This document shows positions 24,744 to 32,995 of a DNA stretch of 43,201 nt, in pieces. Source of the DNA: a virus. The notes below the pieces were generated by a model, which made no database searches, had not been told where the DNA came from, and saw only the letters and a list, made by a program, of their open reading frames with translations. Where the stretch lies: the IMG/VR virus record IMGVR_UViG_3300021962_000208, positions 1 through 43,201 of that record; one strand, 5' to 3'. Made by a program: the position numbers and the translations under genes. Numbering within the stretch: position 1 is the stretch's first letter; every line of letters starts with the position of its first letter.

Positions 24744-27139
24744 TGATTATTGACTTCATCTCCAACGACCCCTACGAACCGCTCACCATCTACGAGCGTA
24801 CCCGTGGGGCTGACGGGGTGTTGAAAGAACGCTACATCACCCACGAGGATGAGGGGTATGTGTACCCCTTCTGTTGGTTGCGGCAAAATGCTCCCACTTG
24901 GGTTATCAACCGCCTTAGCAACCTCCATGCTCGCATCAATAAGAACGAGGTAGCCACTGGACTTGACGGTGGTGAGTTGTGGAAAGTTGAAGTGAATGAC
25001 CCTAATGTATTGTGGGAAATTAAAGAGTTGGTTGGTAAGTGGACATACGAGGCTGACTTAAATTATCTTGACCAAATCCTTCTCACCAATTACCCCGACA
25101 AATTGCCGGAGTTTCACCCACGCAAGTGGTATTACGACTTGGAGTGGCAAACAACAGGCGAAGGTGCCATCACGGTCATGGCCGTGGCCGATACGCACGC
25201 TGAACACAATGTTGTGTTTGCTTGGAGTCAAGACTCTATTCGTGACACTATTACCAAGACCGAGTGGATTGACCGCTACGAAGGGTACGAGTTGCGTACC
25301 TATCCCAATGAGGACAAGATGCTCATTGGTTTCCTTGAACATCTCAAGGAGTGCGACCCCGATATGTTGATTGCTCACGCTGGTGGGTGGGCTGACCTGC
25401 CGAAATTACATGACCGATTGGGTGCTTTGCGCCACGACATGTCACCCCTCGGTATCTTCCTTGCACCTAAAAAGGACGGGTCGGGTTACAAGACTACGGC
25501 TCAGCCTATCAAGGGGCGACTGGTCTTTGACACAGCGGCACGGTGGGAAGAAGGCAGTGGCTTTGAAGGCGTGTGGCAAAAGAGTGGGCGTGGCAAAGCA
25601 CAACAACGCAAGTTGAATTGGTTCGCTACTGAACTTGGATTGGGCCACAAACTTACTGATGAAATAGATGGCATGACCGTACACAATGGTTGGGCTGAAT
25701 ACTACGATGACTTTGTGGATTACTGTTTAGTTGATACCACCTTGCTTCGTGACATTGATAACAAACTCAACTGCACTGATTTTCACATTGCGCTACAACA
25801 AGTTGCTGGTGTACAGTTCGGTAGCACACACAATGTGAGCCGCTACTTCCGTGGTTTGATTGGTCGTAAAACAAATCTCAAAGCACCTACTTCTTACATT
25901 GAGGACAGACCCGAACTACAGGCCGCATGGGTTATGCCTCCCGTCGCTGGTCGTCATGAGAATGTGGCACTGGTGGACTTCGCATCTCTATACCCTAACA
26001 TTATTCTCTCAGCCAACTTATGCTGGACAACGCTGACTGACCAAGCGGGGCCGAATGTTCTCACGCTTGACATACCCCCTAAGATGGATGATAAGGGTAA
26101 CTACATTCCCGGTACGGGTGGTGTGTTCCATTGGCGACAAGATAAGGAGGGTTTGCTTCCGAAGGTTGTCAAGGACATGCTCGCTCTTCGTAAGCACTAC
26201 AAGGGGTTAATGAAGGCGGCAACCGACCCCGATGAAAAGTTAGGCTACAACATGTTACAGATGGCCGTCAAGGTCGCTGTGAATGCTGTGTACGGTATGG
26301 TGGGAAGCCGTAAGGTTCGTGGACAGTGGAGCAGTTATGAGATTGCTCAATCTATTACCTATCTTGGCCGTGAGTCTATCAGTATGCTGGTGGAGCGTAG
26401 CGAAGAAATGGGGTATCGTGGGTTGGCTGGTCACACCGATTCGTGCTACATTCAAGTGCCTTTAGACGAGGCTGAAGTTGTGGCTCAACGACTCAGTGGT
26501 ATTGCACAAAATGAAATGGGGTTAAAATATCTTGATGTGGAGTTGGAGGCTTTCTTCCCGTACTGGTTTACGGCCAATGTGAAGAACCGTAACTTCGGTA
26601 TTAAGTCGTGGCCTCCCGAAGATGCGGGTGACATGAAGGTGACAGGTTTCTCCATCAAGGCTTCAAATGCACCTCCGCTGACAAAAGAATTACTGGGCAA
26701 AGTATTCCATATGATTTCTACTGGGAATGAAGAAGATGAAATCTTTAACGAGATTCGTCCTGCTATTCGTGAGGTGTACATGGGTAAGCGACCTGCTACG
26801 GATGCCTCATCTTATGGTGCTGTCAAGAAGGACTTGGATGAATACGGTGTGGTAGTGCCTAACCCTGCGAAAGCGGCACGATATTCCAACGAATATCTTG
26901 GTACGGACTACAAGAAGAATGACAGTGTACAATGGGTATTCATTGATGATGTACCCGAAGGTCAACCGTTCTGTAATGTGATTGCGTATGATGATGAGCG
27001 ACAACTCAGTGAGTATGGAATTGATTGGGCGACCATTGTACAAAAATGGATTCATGATAAATTGAAGTCGGTGTATGAAACACTTGACTGGGATTTGGAA
27101 AGGCTGACGGCACGCCGAGTGCCGAGAAAACTATGGTGA
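24740..27139 (+). CDS. polB: Family B DNA polymerase with an altered motif C
   Basis: A 799-residue replicative polymerase. Exonuclease motif I is DLE (D133, E135), Exo III is at YCLVDTTLL, motif A is DFASLYP (413..419), and motif B is KVAVNAVYG (511..519). Motif C reads GHTDS (564..568), so the usual DTD is HTD; D567, which matches the metal-binding second aspartate, is kept. Exo II is AHAGGWADLP, with Asp but without the usual Asn. The polymerase should copy viral DNA with the clamp and loader from the same operon, with 3'-5' proofreading. The start may equally be the second ATG, at 24743. Confidence 0.93.
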   Translation: MMIIDFISNDPYEPLTIYERTRGADGVLKERYITHEDEGYVYPFCWLRQNAPTWVINRLSNLHARINKNEVATGLDGGELWKVEVNDPNVLWEIKELVGKWTYEADLNYLDQILLTNYPDKLPEFHPRKWYYDLEWQTTGEGAITVMAVADTHAEHNVVFAWSQDSIRDTITKTEWIDRYEGYELRTYPNEDKMLIGFLEHLKECDPDMLIAHAGGWADLPKLHDRLGALRHDMSPLGIFLAPKKDGSGYKTTAQPIKGRLVFDTAARWEEGSGFEGVWQKSGRGKAQQRKLNWFATELGLGHKLTDEIDGMTVHNGWAEYYDDFVDYCLVDTTLLRDIDNKLNCTDFHIALQQVAGVQFGSTHNVSRYFRGLIGRKTNLKAPTSYIEDRPELQAAWVMPPVAGRHENVALVDFASLYPNIILSANLCWTTLTDQAGPNVLTLDIPPKMDDKGNYIPGTGGVFHWRQDKEGLLPKVVKDMLALRKHYKGLMKAATDPDEKLGYNMLQMAVKVAVNAVYGMVGSRKVRGQWSSYEIAQSITYLGRESISMLVERSEEMGYRGLAGHTDSCYIQVPLDEAEVVAQRLSGIAQNEMGLKYLDVELEAFFPYWFTANVKNRNFGIKSWPPEDAGDMKVTGFSIKASNAPPLTKELLGKVFHMISTGNEEDEIFNEIRPAIREVYMGKRPATDASSYGAVKKDLDEYGVVVPNPAKAARYSNEYLGTDYKKNDSVQWVFIDDVPEGQPFCNVIAYDDERQLSEYGIDWATIVQKWIHDKLKSVYETLDWDLERLTARRVPRKLW

Positions 27140-27144
27140 GAACA

Positions 27145-28596
27145 ATGGGAAAAAGAACACTGCAAATGGAGAGCAACAACGAATTGATGGCAAATACAAT
27201 GTCCAAGAGTGGATTTACATTCACTTCGGCATTGCACGAGTTGGTGGATAACGCCATCGTGACAGCGAAGAACATTTCTGTCAATTTGTTGGTGGACAAT
27301 CAAGGACAACGAAGTATCAAGAAAATCTCAGTGATTGATGACGGGTGTGGCATTTCTCTTGAGGATTGTGCCGTTGCATTGAGTGTTGGTGCGAGGACAA
27401 ATCAAGGCATTCATGAACACGGTGTGGGAATGAAAAGTGCCATCGCATACTTTGGCGATACCGATATTTCCAAAGGATTGGACAAAATCTTCTCTTACGA
27501 TGGAGTGGATTCATACGCAATCGTTGGTTACGAAGGAAACAATTTACACATTGATGACGACATTTCTGTTCCCGATTCAACAGGCACAAAAATTGTGATG
27601 AATGTTTTGTTGAATGTCTTTGCGGCAAAACGGGTAAATAGCCTGCGAGATTCACTCGGTGTACGCTATGCTAACTTTATCAACGGGGGAGGTAAAATCG
27701 TCATTAACGAAGTTGATTTGATTAGTAATAAAGTAATCAAAGATGCAAAGGGTAATCCAACATCCATTACAGTGCCAGCAATCACTCCACCATACTTTCA
27801 CCCTACAACGCTTACCAATGTTCATCTTCTCAAAACTGAAGTAGCAACGCAAAATGTTGTTGCAGAACTTACCATTGGAATGAGTCCCGAAGATTATGAG
27901 GGGGTGTGGGCGAGACAAAGTTATGGAGGTGGTATTGATGTCGTACAAAATGACCGAGTTATTATGCACCGTGAGTACGAACCACTAACCGTATGGCGAG
28001 CAAAGAATCACACCTCATTGAATGGACTTGTCGGACAACTCGTTGTTAAAGAAGGACACTTGCCTACTACTCCAAAGAAAGACAATATCCAACAAACCGA
28101 TGAATGGTACGAAATGAAAAAGGCCATTGCGGAAGCAATCAAAGATGCCAAAATTACTTCTTTCTTCAATCCACCCGAAAACGAAGATGATTACGATAAC
28201 CTCAGTGAATCTCTCATTCGTGATGGTTTAGCCAATTACCTTGAATCACAGGTCTTACCGAATGGTGAAAAGATATGGACTGATGTAAAAACAGAAGAGT
28301 CCACAGATACAAACCTCAGTATGGATGTTACAGCATACAGTGGTGACACTTTGTATGTTTTTGAGGTTAAAAAGGGTAACTTCAATGCTCAAGACATGAA
28401 TCAACTCGTTGGTTACATGGTGACAGTTGGTGCCACACACGGTGTTGTGTTTGCGAAAAATGTGCTGGCTAATGCAAAGAAACAATTTAACGAACATTGG
28501 AAGCCATTGCTTAATGATTTTAACATTCAATACTGGGAAGAGTCAAGTGCACAACACAAAACTGTACTTACTACATATGTTGATGTGGGGAATTGA
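27145..28596 (+). CDS. GHKL ATPase fused to a PD-(D/E)XK-like nuclease domain
   Basis: A 483-residue protein with a Bergerat-fold ATPase at the N-terminus: N box ELVDNA (N36), G1 box DDGCGI (65..70) and G2 box HGVGMKS (92..98). The region to about residue 320 continues like the transducer part of MORC/Hsp90-type proteins. The C-terminus has D394, then E407-V-K409, the D...ExK spacing of restriction-type nucleases, followed by a helix (DMNQLVGYM). MORC-like ATPases joined to nuclease domains are known from bacterial restriction systems, so DNA clamping plus cleavage is the best guess. The gene is AT-rich (22 of 60 G or C at 27541..27600 and at 28321..28380; 33 of 60 in the polymerase at 25441..25500). 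The ATG at 27145 follows GGTGAG. Confidence 0.7.
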   Translation: MGKRTLQMESNNELMANTMSKSGFTFTSALHELVDNAIVTAKNISVNLLVDNQGQRSIKKISVIDDGCGISLEDCAVALSVGARTNQGIHEHGVGMKSAIAYFGDTDISKGLDKIFSYDGVDSYAIVGYEGNNLHIDDDISVPDSTGTKIVMNVLLNVFAAKRVNSLRDSLGVRYANFINGGGKIVINEVDLISNKVIKDAKGNPTSITVPAITPPYFHPTTLTNVHLLKTEVATQNVVAELTIGMSPEDYEGVWARQSYGGGIDVVQNDRVIMHREYEPLTVWRAKNHTSLNGLVGQLVVKEGHLPTTPKKDNIQQTDEWYEMKKAIAEAIKDAKITSFFNPPENEDDYDNLSESLIRDGLANYLESQVLPNGEKIWTDVKTEESTDTNLSMDVTAYSGDTLYVFEVKKGNFNAQDMNQLVGYMVTVGATHGVVFAKNVLANAKKQFNEHWKPLLNDFNIQYWEESSAQHKTVLTTYVDVGN

Positions 28597-28597
28597 A

Positions 28598-28708
28598 ATG
28601 GGATTTTGGGACAGACTGTTTAAACGATTGAGAACGCAAGAGGAAGAGCGTATCATTGAGGGGTACTACGAGCAAGCGAAACGATTGTACGGAGATGAGG
28701 AAGAATGA
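28598..28708 (+). CDS. Charged microprotein (36 aa)
   Basis: A 36-residue protein (opening MGFWDRLFKRLRTQ, ending GDEEE) in an amphipathic helical pattern. GGGG lies seven bases upstream, and an ATGA junction links it to the next gene. The start resembles phage and plasmid micro-proteins that bind membranes; function unknown. Confidence 0.45.
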   Translation: MGFWDRLFKRLRTQEEERIIEGYYEQAKRLYGDEEE

Positions 28709-28953
28709 GTGCTAATTTCCCTTGGCATTGTGAGTTTCATGCTGAGCACGGGCCGGGTGCTTTTGAGGCAGATTGTGGTTGTTATCCTCGTATGTTAAAA
28801 TGGCTTGAGGAACATCTTTCATCTTGTCCTTCGTGTGTTAATTTGGATGAAGAAGAGAAAGATTTCATGTTATATATCCGAGGGGGAATAAAACTTGATT
28901 TGTGGTGGAACGGTACTGGGGCTATGCACGAAGAACGAGGTGAAGAAGAATGA
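28705..28953 (+). CDS. Small Cys-rich protein
   Basis: An 82-residue protein with C9, H12, C24, C26, C41 and C44, enough for one or two zinc sites, and an acidic tail (RGEEE). It is coupled by ATGA on both sides. No family recognised. Confidence 0.55.
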   Translation: MSANFPWHCEFHAEHGPGAFEADCGCYPRMLKWLEEHLSSCPSCVNLDEEEKDFMLYIRGGIKLDLWWNGTGAMHEERGEEE

Positions 28954-29126
28954 GAAGAGATGTATGTTGGCTTTGTGGTGGAAAACTGATTTGGGGTGCT
29001 GACTTTGATGCGGAAGATTACGGTTATGAGGGTGATGGCATAGTTGCTACATTGTCATGTTCTAATTGTAATGCTGATGTAACTTATGTACTTTTAAACG
29101 AGGATGAAAAGAATGAGCAGAATTGA
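28950..29126 (+). CDS. Zinc-ribbon microprotein (58 aa)
   Basis: A 58-residue protein with C6/C9 and C37/C40, the spacing of a classic zinc ribbon, separated by an acidic hairpin. Short phage proteins of this pattern (CWLCGGKLIWG, then CSNCNADVTY) are common. It overlaps the next gene by 14 bases. Role unknown. Confidence 0.6.
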   Translation: MRRDVCWLCGGKLIWGADFDAEDYGYEGDGIVATLSCSNCNADVTYVLLNEDEKNEQN

Positions 29127-29298
29127 AGATGAAGTATGCGCCAAGATTCAGCAACGGGCTGAGGTCGGCAAGGCCAAGTATGGCGTGACGATGGAGCGTG
29201 GCGACCTTTCCCTCATTGAGTGGCTTACTCACCTACAAGAAGAACTGATGGATGCCGCCGTATATGTTCAACGCTTGATTGAAGAGGTGAAGGAATGA
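29113..29298 (+). CDS. MazG-like protein (all-alpha NTP pyrophosphatase family)
   Basis: A 61-residue protein whose RAEVGKAKYGVTMERGDL is followed by EWLTHLQEELMDAAVYVQRL. This matches a short phage family related to MazG, in which the EExxD motif (E43, E44, D47) binds magnesium. It may hydrolyse nucleotide triphosphates, but it is shorter than full MazG, so activity is uncertain. The ATG at 29113 is ten bases after GAGG; the ATG at 29104 is too close. Confidence 0.65.
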   Translation: MSRIEDEVCAKIQQRAEVGKAKYGVTMERGDLSLIEWLTHLQEELMDAAVYVQRLIEEVKE

Positions 29299-29435
29299 AT
29301 ACGATTAAGACGGCTACCGTTCACATGCGGGATTACCAACTTGAGTTCACGGACTTGACATTGGATGACATCAATTGGTTGCGCCAAGCGTTGAATCAAT
29401 TGGAACAACACATCTTGAGTGGTGAAGAAGAATGA
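29295..29435 (+). CDS. Small hypothetical protein (46 aa)
   Basis: A 46-residue protein with a strand region and then an amphipathic helix (LTLDDINWLRQALNQLEQHIL), ending SGEEE. It has ATGA junctions on both sides. Function unknown. Confidence 0.45.
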   Translation: MNTIKTATVHMRDYQLEFTDLTLDDINWLRQALNQLEQHILSGEEE

Positions 29436-30361
29436 GTGAAGTCCAATTTTGGGTAGCGTATGATAGCGTGGGCGAAAGCCGTGTTACCATCAATGAGGCT
29501 AAGCGAGGCGAGCAGTACGAATGCTTGGAGTGCAAGGGCATCATGATACCCAAAAAGGGCGACATCAACCGACACCACTTCGCTCACAAGGCCGATTTCT
29601 CTTGTACGGGTGAGGGCCAACGACATTTGTACATCAAAGAAACAATGTATTCGTTTCTTCAAAATAACCTTGAGCGTTTGCATCCACTTACAAACAAATC
29701 GTTGTCCGTTGAAATGGAAAAGAAGTTCAAAGGGCACATACCCGATGTGATTCTTAAGTGGCACAGTGGAAGAAAAATGTGTTATTTAGCGATTGAAGTG
29801 TGTGACACATCACCTTGCACAAAGGAGAAGATTGACGCTTATGGTAAGAAGAATATCTGCGAAATAAAAATTACTGACTGGAAAGAAGAACAAATGAATA
29901 ACCCGTTTTTCATCGCCATCACTCTATACGATGCTGTATATCAGCAATTGATGAAGGTACACCATGCGAATATATTGAAGCGAATAACTGAAAAAGAAAA
30001 AGACCTCAAAATCATTCGTAGTAAATTAACTTCAGTTAGGCAACAGGTAAAACACGCAGAAGAGATGTTAGAAGAAGAGATTCGTGATAAACATAAGAGA
30101 TTTTTTATTGGGAAATGGAGGAAGCATAGTGACGGTGAGTTTTATGCCTACTTACCAAGTTCGTGTGCAATGGGGGATTTAGCAATTTTGAAAAATAAGA
30201 AAAATGACTATTTTGAGTTGGTGGTTGTGACGCAACATATTGAGACAGATTGGAAGTACAACTATGCGTGGTTCAGTTATACAACTATTGCAAATAAAAG
30301 GGAGAGAGATTCTTTTGATTTTGCTAACGGGGATAACTCTAATCGGTGGTGGGCTGAATGA
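29432..30361 (+). CDS. CoiA-like nuclease
   Basis: A 309-residue protein. The first 70 residues hold a zinc finger typical of CoiA-like proteins (YECLECKGIMIPKKGDINRH with C31 and C34, then HFAHK and a Cys at 58). The nuclease-like part has D105 (PDV) and E122 (AIEVCD), in place of the D...ExK/Q pattern; the last position is Cys. CoiA is a competence protein that processes DNA, and viral relatives may do so in recombination. The C-terminal 130 residues are AT-rich and of unknown fold, with a coiled coil near residues 190 to 225. It lies next to the Cas4-like gene with a four-base overlap. Confidence 0.65.
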   Translation: MSEVQFWVAYDSVGESRVTINEAKRGEQYECLECKGIMIPKKGDINRHHFAHKADFSCTGEGQRHLYIKETMYSFLQNNLERLHPLTNKSLSVEMEKKFKGHIPDVILKWHSGRKMCYLAIEVCDTSPCTKEKIDAYGKKNICEIKITDWKEEQMNNPFFIAITLYDAVYQQLMKVHHANILKRITEKEKDLKIIRSKLTSVRQQVKHAEEMLEEEIRDKHKRFFIGKWRKHSDGEFYAYLPSSCAMGDLAILKNKKNDYFELVVVTQHIETDWKYNYAWFSYTTIANKRERDSFDFANGDNSNRWWAE

Positions 30362-31389
30362 GGTGGAACCCCAACGGCGATGATAGTCGCCCGTCCATTG
30401 ACGACTACCTCGCTGAGACAGGCCACGAGGAAGAGGCTGAGTCCTACCGCATGAGTACCTATGCGTGGAATCCAACCCTTACACCCGACAAGAAACTGCG
30501 GGTCACCAAGTCAAGCCTCGGCACTTTCGGCTGGTGTCCCGAACAATACTACCTTGAGAAGTTCAAGGGCTTGCAAGGCGAGCAACAAGACCACCATATT
30601 CGTGGGCTGAATGTCCACGATATGATGGAGTGGTTTTGGGCGAACTTCACCAAGGAGCAAGAAGAGCGTGTCTTGGAATTAGTGCATGTTGAGAACAAAC
30701 CACGAGAAGCACGAGAGGTTTTCTTCAGTGCTATTCCTCAGCCACCCGAACCGTACATCTACGGTGAGGATGAGCAGATTGCACAGTGGGCTGAGTGGCA
30801 GTTCCAACGCCTTCTGCATACGGGTGGCAAGCAATGGCGACCCGTAGGGGTTGAGGCTAACATTCACGCCACCCGCTATGTAGAGGTGGATGGTGAAGGC
30901 ATACCTATTCACATCAATGGTTTCATTGATACTTTGTTTGCCGATGAAGATTCTTTCGCATTGATGGAATTAAAGAGTGGCAAATACAACGCACGAGGCA
31001 AACCCGGTAGTATGCGAAAAGAAATGGCATTTTACAAGATGATGCTGGAACATAGCAAACACGATGAGTACCTTCCTATATCTCATTGGGGATGGGAGTT
31101 CCCCGGTGGGGGCATCAATGGTGGAGATGGGCCTACTATCCATTATGAAAACGAGCGACCTACGGCCATGGCATCTGTTGAGAAAGCATTACAGAAGTTG
31201 GTAAAGGCGCATATTGAAATGGACTTTCCGCCCGACCCGTGGATGAAACAAAAATTGCATGATGAAGAAACTCTTGAGGAAATGTTGGAACGCAATGCAC
31301 TAAAGTGCTCGTGGTGCGACTTCAAAGAACATTGTTCTTTTTGGTCGCTAACTGATGATTTCCTTGATGAGATAATGGAGGGAGAATGA
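30358..31389 (+). CDS. Cas4/RecB-like Fe-S nuclease
   Basis: A 343-residue PD-(D/E)XK nuclease. D191 (FIDTLF) and E204-L-K206 (MELKSGK) are the catalytic residues. C60 near the start and C317, C320 and C326 near the end match the four-cysteine iron-sulfur site of Cas4 and AddB-type exonucleases. It probably resects DNA ends for recombination or replication. There is no CRISPR gene nearby. Viral Cas4-like proteins are known in archaeal viruses. It starts in an ATGA overlap and overlaps the next gene too. Confidence 0.8.
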   Translation: MRWNPNGDDSRPSIDDYLAETGHEEEAESYRMSTYAWNPTLTPDKKLRVTKSSLGTFGWCPEQYYLEKFKGLQGEQQDHHIRGLNVHDMMEWFWANFTKEQEERVLELVHVENKPREAREVFFSAIPQPPEPYIYGEDEQIAQWAEWQFQRLLHTGGKQWRPVGVEANIHATRYVEVDGEGIPIHINGFIDTLFADEDSFALMELKSGKYNARGKPGSMRKEMAFYKMMLEHSKHDEYLPISHWGWEFPGGGINGGDGPTIHYENERPTAMASVEKALQKLVKAHIEMDFPPDPWMKQKLHDEETLEEMLERNALKCSWCDFKEHCSFWSLTDDFLDEIMEGE

Positions 31390-31706
31390 TGAGAAACGCA
31401 GTGATACTTTTAGAAAAAGTGTTGAACGATAAATTGAGCATGAAAGACAAAGCCAAGTACAACATCCTTGTACATGCATCAAGTAGTGGGAACTTGCCTA
31501 ACCGTGTGCCGTTTATTCGGCAGGTGTACAGGCAAACCACTCTTGATGAGTTCATAGATGTAGGAGTGGGTGACATTAAGCAAAATGTTGGAAAGATGGA
31601 CATTATTTATACTGTTCACACTCGCCAATTGCAAGAAGATAAAATTGCAAAAACACATGAAATGCTGATTAAGGATTTGGATGATTATATTTTCAGCAAG
31701 CGGTGA
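31386..31706 (+). CDS. Hypothetical protein
   Basis: A 106-residue, mildly basic, helical protein of unknown function between the Cas4-like and primase genes. Two ATGs (31386 and 31389) are possible. Its end carries GGTGAG, used by the primase gene. Confidence 0.55.
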   Translation: MMRNAVILLEKVLNDKLSMKDKAKYNILVHASSSGNLPNRVPFIRQVYRQTTLDEFIDVGVGDIKQNVGKMDIIYTVHTRQLQEDKIAKTHEMLIKDLDDYIFSKR

Positions 31707-31711
31707 GCAGT

Positions 31712-32800
31712 GTGCCATTCGTGCCCATTGATTATCCTCGTGAGGTGCTTGAGTTATCAAGCACTGGCGAGAAAGGTTGGCGGCGCATAGTAAAAAACGC
31801 TGATGAATTAGAATCCTATTGGCGGGGTAAAAACGGTAGCGGCAATGTGTATTTCACAGCCTATGGCTACACAGCAACCCAAGCACCGAAGCACCACCGA
31901 GTGGACTACAACACACCACTCATACACCACTTCGTGATGGACTTTGATTGCAAGGATTTCAACAATCGTGGGGCTGAGGTAGCGTTTGATGTACCGCATG
32001 AAGAAGTGAAGCGACTTCACCAATTCCTGTTGAGCAACAACACCCTTCACTATGTGTGGTTTAGCGGCGGCGGTTTCCATGTTTGGATTCCGCTTTCCGA
32101 ATCTCTCACACCGAAAAGCGGGGGAGAAGTATCTCGTATCAAACAGTCGGGGCGGGTGCTAATTAAATCATGGGAAAAGGAAATCGGGCCGTTGAACTGT
32201 AACGACCCTACCGTGATGTTTGACACCAGCGGTATGATTCGCATACCCAACTCGTACAATGCTAAGCGTGGCGTGTGGTCATTTCCTTTGACCAGTGAAG
32301 AAATCATGACCTTTACCTTTGACGATTTCATGAACAGGGGGATGGAGTCACACAGTGGGTACATCGCCCACGGCGAAAACAAATTACTCATGAATCTAAT
32401 TGAGAATAAGTTCGCTGAGAACTATGACCTCAAGCCTGTGGATTTGCCTACGGTATCGTTAAATGACATTCACATTCTTCCTTGTTTGTCGCAAGCGGCG
32501 ATGGGTGGGGGCAACCCTCCCCACCGTGCGAGATACCACTTTGCCTCCTACTTGGCTGACAGGTTTCGCATGTTCTTTCCCGCTTGGCGAGTTGGGAACG
32601 AAGAGAAGGAGGAGCATATACGAAGTATCGTGAGCATCTGTGAACAGCAGGAATGGGTGGACTACCGATACGAGAAAACAGAAGAGCAAGTAAGAAGCAT
32701 TGTTATGACAGGTTACTCACATGCGACATGTTCAACGCTATATACCGAAGGCTTCTGTATGGGTAAGTGCAAGTATTACGATGGTACAGGAGTGAATTAA
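31712..32800 (+). CDS. Archaeo-eukaryotic primase with PriS and PriL-like parts
   Basis: A 362-residue primase. In the catalytic part, D77-F-D79 and the S118-GGGF-H123 motif are those of PriS-type enzymes, followed by IRIPNS. The C-terminal part (from LPCL, about residue 255) has PCL, CEQQEW, CSTL and GFCMGKC cysteines, matching the iron-sulfur domain of PriL, so both subunits appear to be joined in one chain. It would make primers for viral DNA. There is no ATG before the DxD region. The start is a GTG at 31712, four bases after GGTGAG (31702..31707); a GTG at 31703 is possible. Confidence 0.85.
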   Translation: MPFVPIDYPREVLELSSTGEKGWRRIVKNADELESYWRGKNGSGNVYFTAYGYTATQAPKHHRVDYNTPLIHHFVMDFDCKDFNNRGAEVAFDVPHEEVKRLHQFLLSNNTLHYVWFSGGGFHVWIPLSESLTPKSGGEVSRIKQSGRVLIKSWEKEIGPLNCNDPTVMFDTSGMIRIPNSYNAKRGVWSFPLTSEEIMTFTFDDFMNRGMESHSGYIAHGENKLLMNLIENKFAENYDLKPVDLPTVSLNDIHILPCLSQAAMGGGNPPHRARYHFASYLADRFRMFFPAWRVGNEEKEEHIRSIVSICEQQEWVDYRYEKTEEQVRSIVMTGYSHATCSTLYTEGFCMGKCKYYDGTGVN

Positions 32801-32995
32801 ATGAGGAATAAATGGATTGTAAATAGATTGATGAAAATGTTGCAAAATGCAGATACAATGCTTTCAATTGAGGAATTGTACGAAGGTGTATTATCTCTCA
32901 AGCGATGTCCTACACGCCAACACTTGGGTGTAATTCTCTCATCATTGCCCAATGTAGTAGCAGAAGAAGAAGGCATGTGGAGGCTGAAAAAATGA
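32801..32995 (+). CDS. Small winged-helix-like protein
   Basis: A 64-residue protein with helices around LMKMLQNADTMLSIEELYEGV and CPTRQHLGVILSSL and a short wing before MWRLKK, a winged helix-turn-helix pattern. GGAG lies nine bases upstream. It may bind DNA or control the operon. It is linked by ATGA to the XPF gene. Confidence 0.5.
   Translation: MRNKWIVNRLMKMLQNADTMLSIEELYEGVLSLKRCPTRQHLGVILSSLPNVVAEEEGMWRLKK

Noticed and set aside
30358-31389. A CRISPR-Cas locus because of the Cas4-like gene
   Set aside because: No Cas1, Cas2 or effector genes and no repeat array; viral Cas4-like nucleases occur alone.
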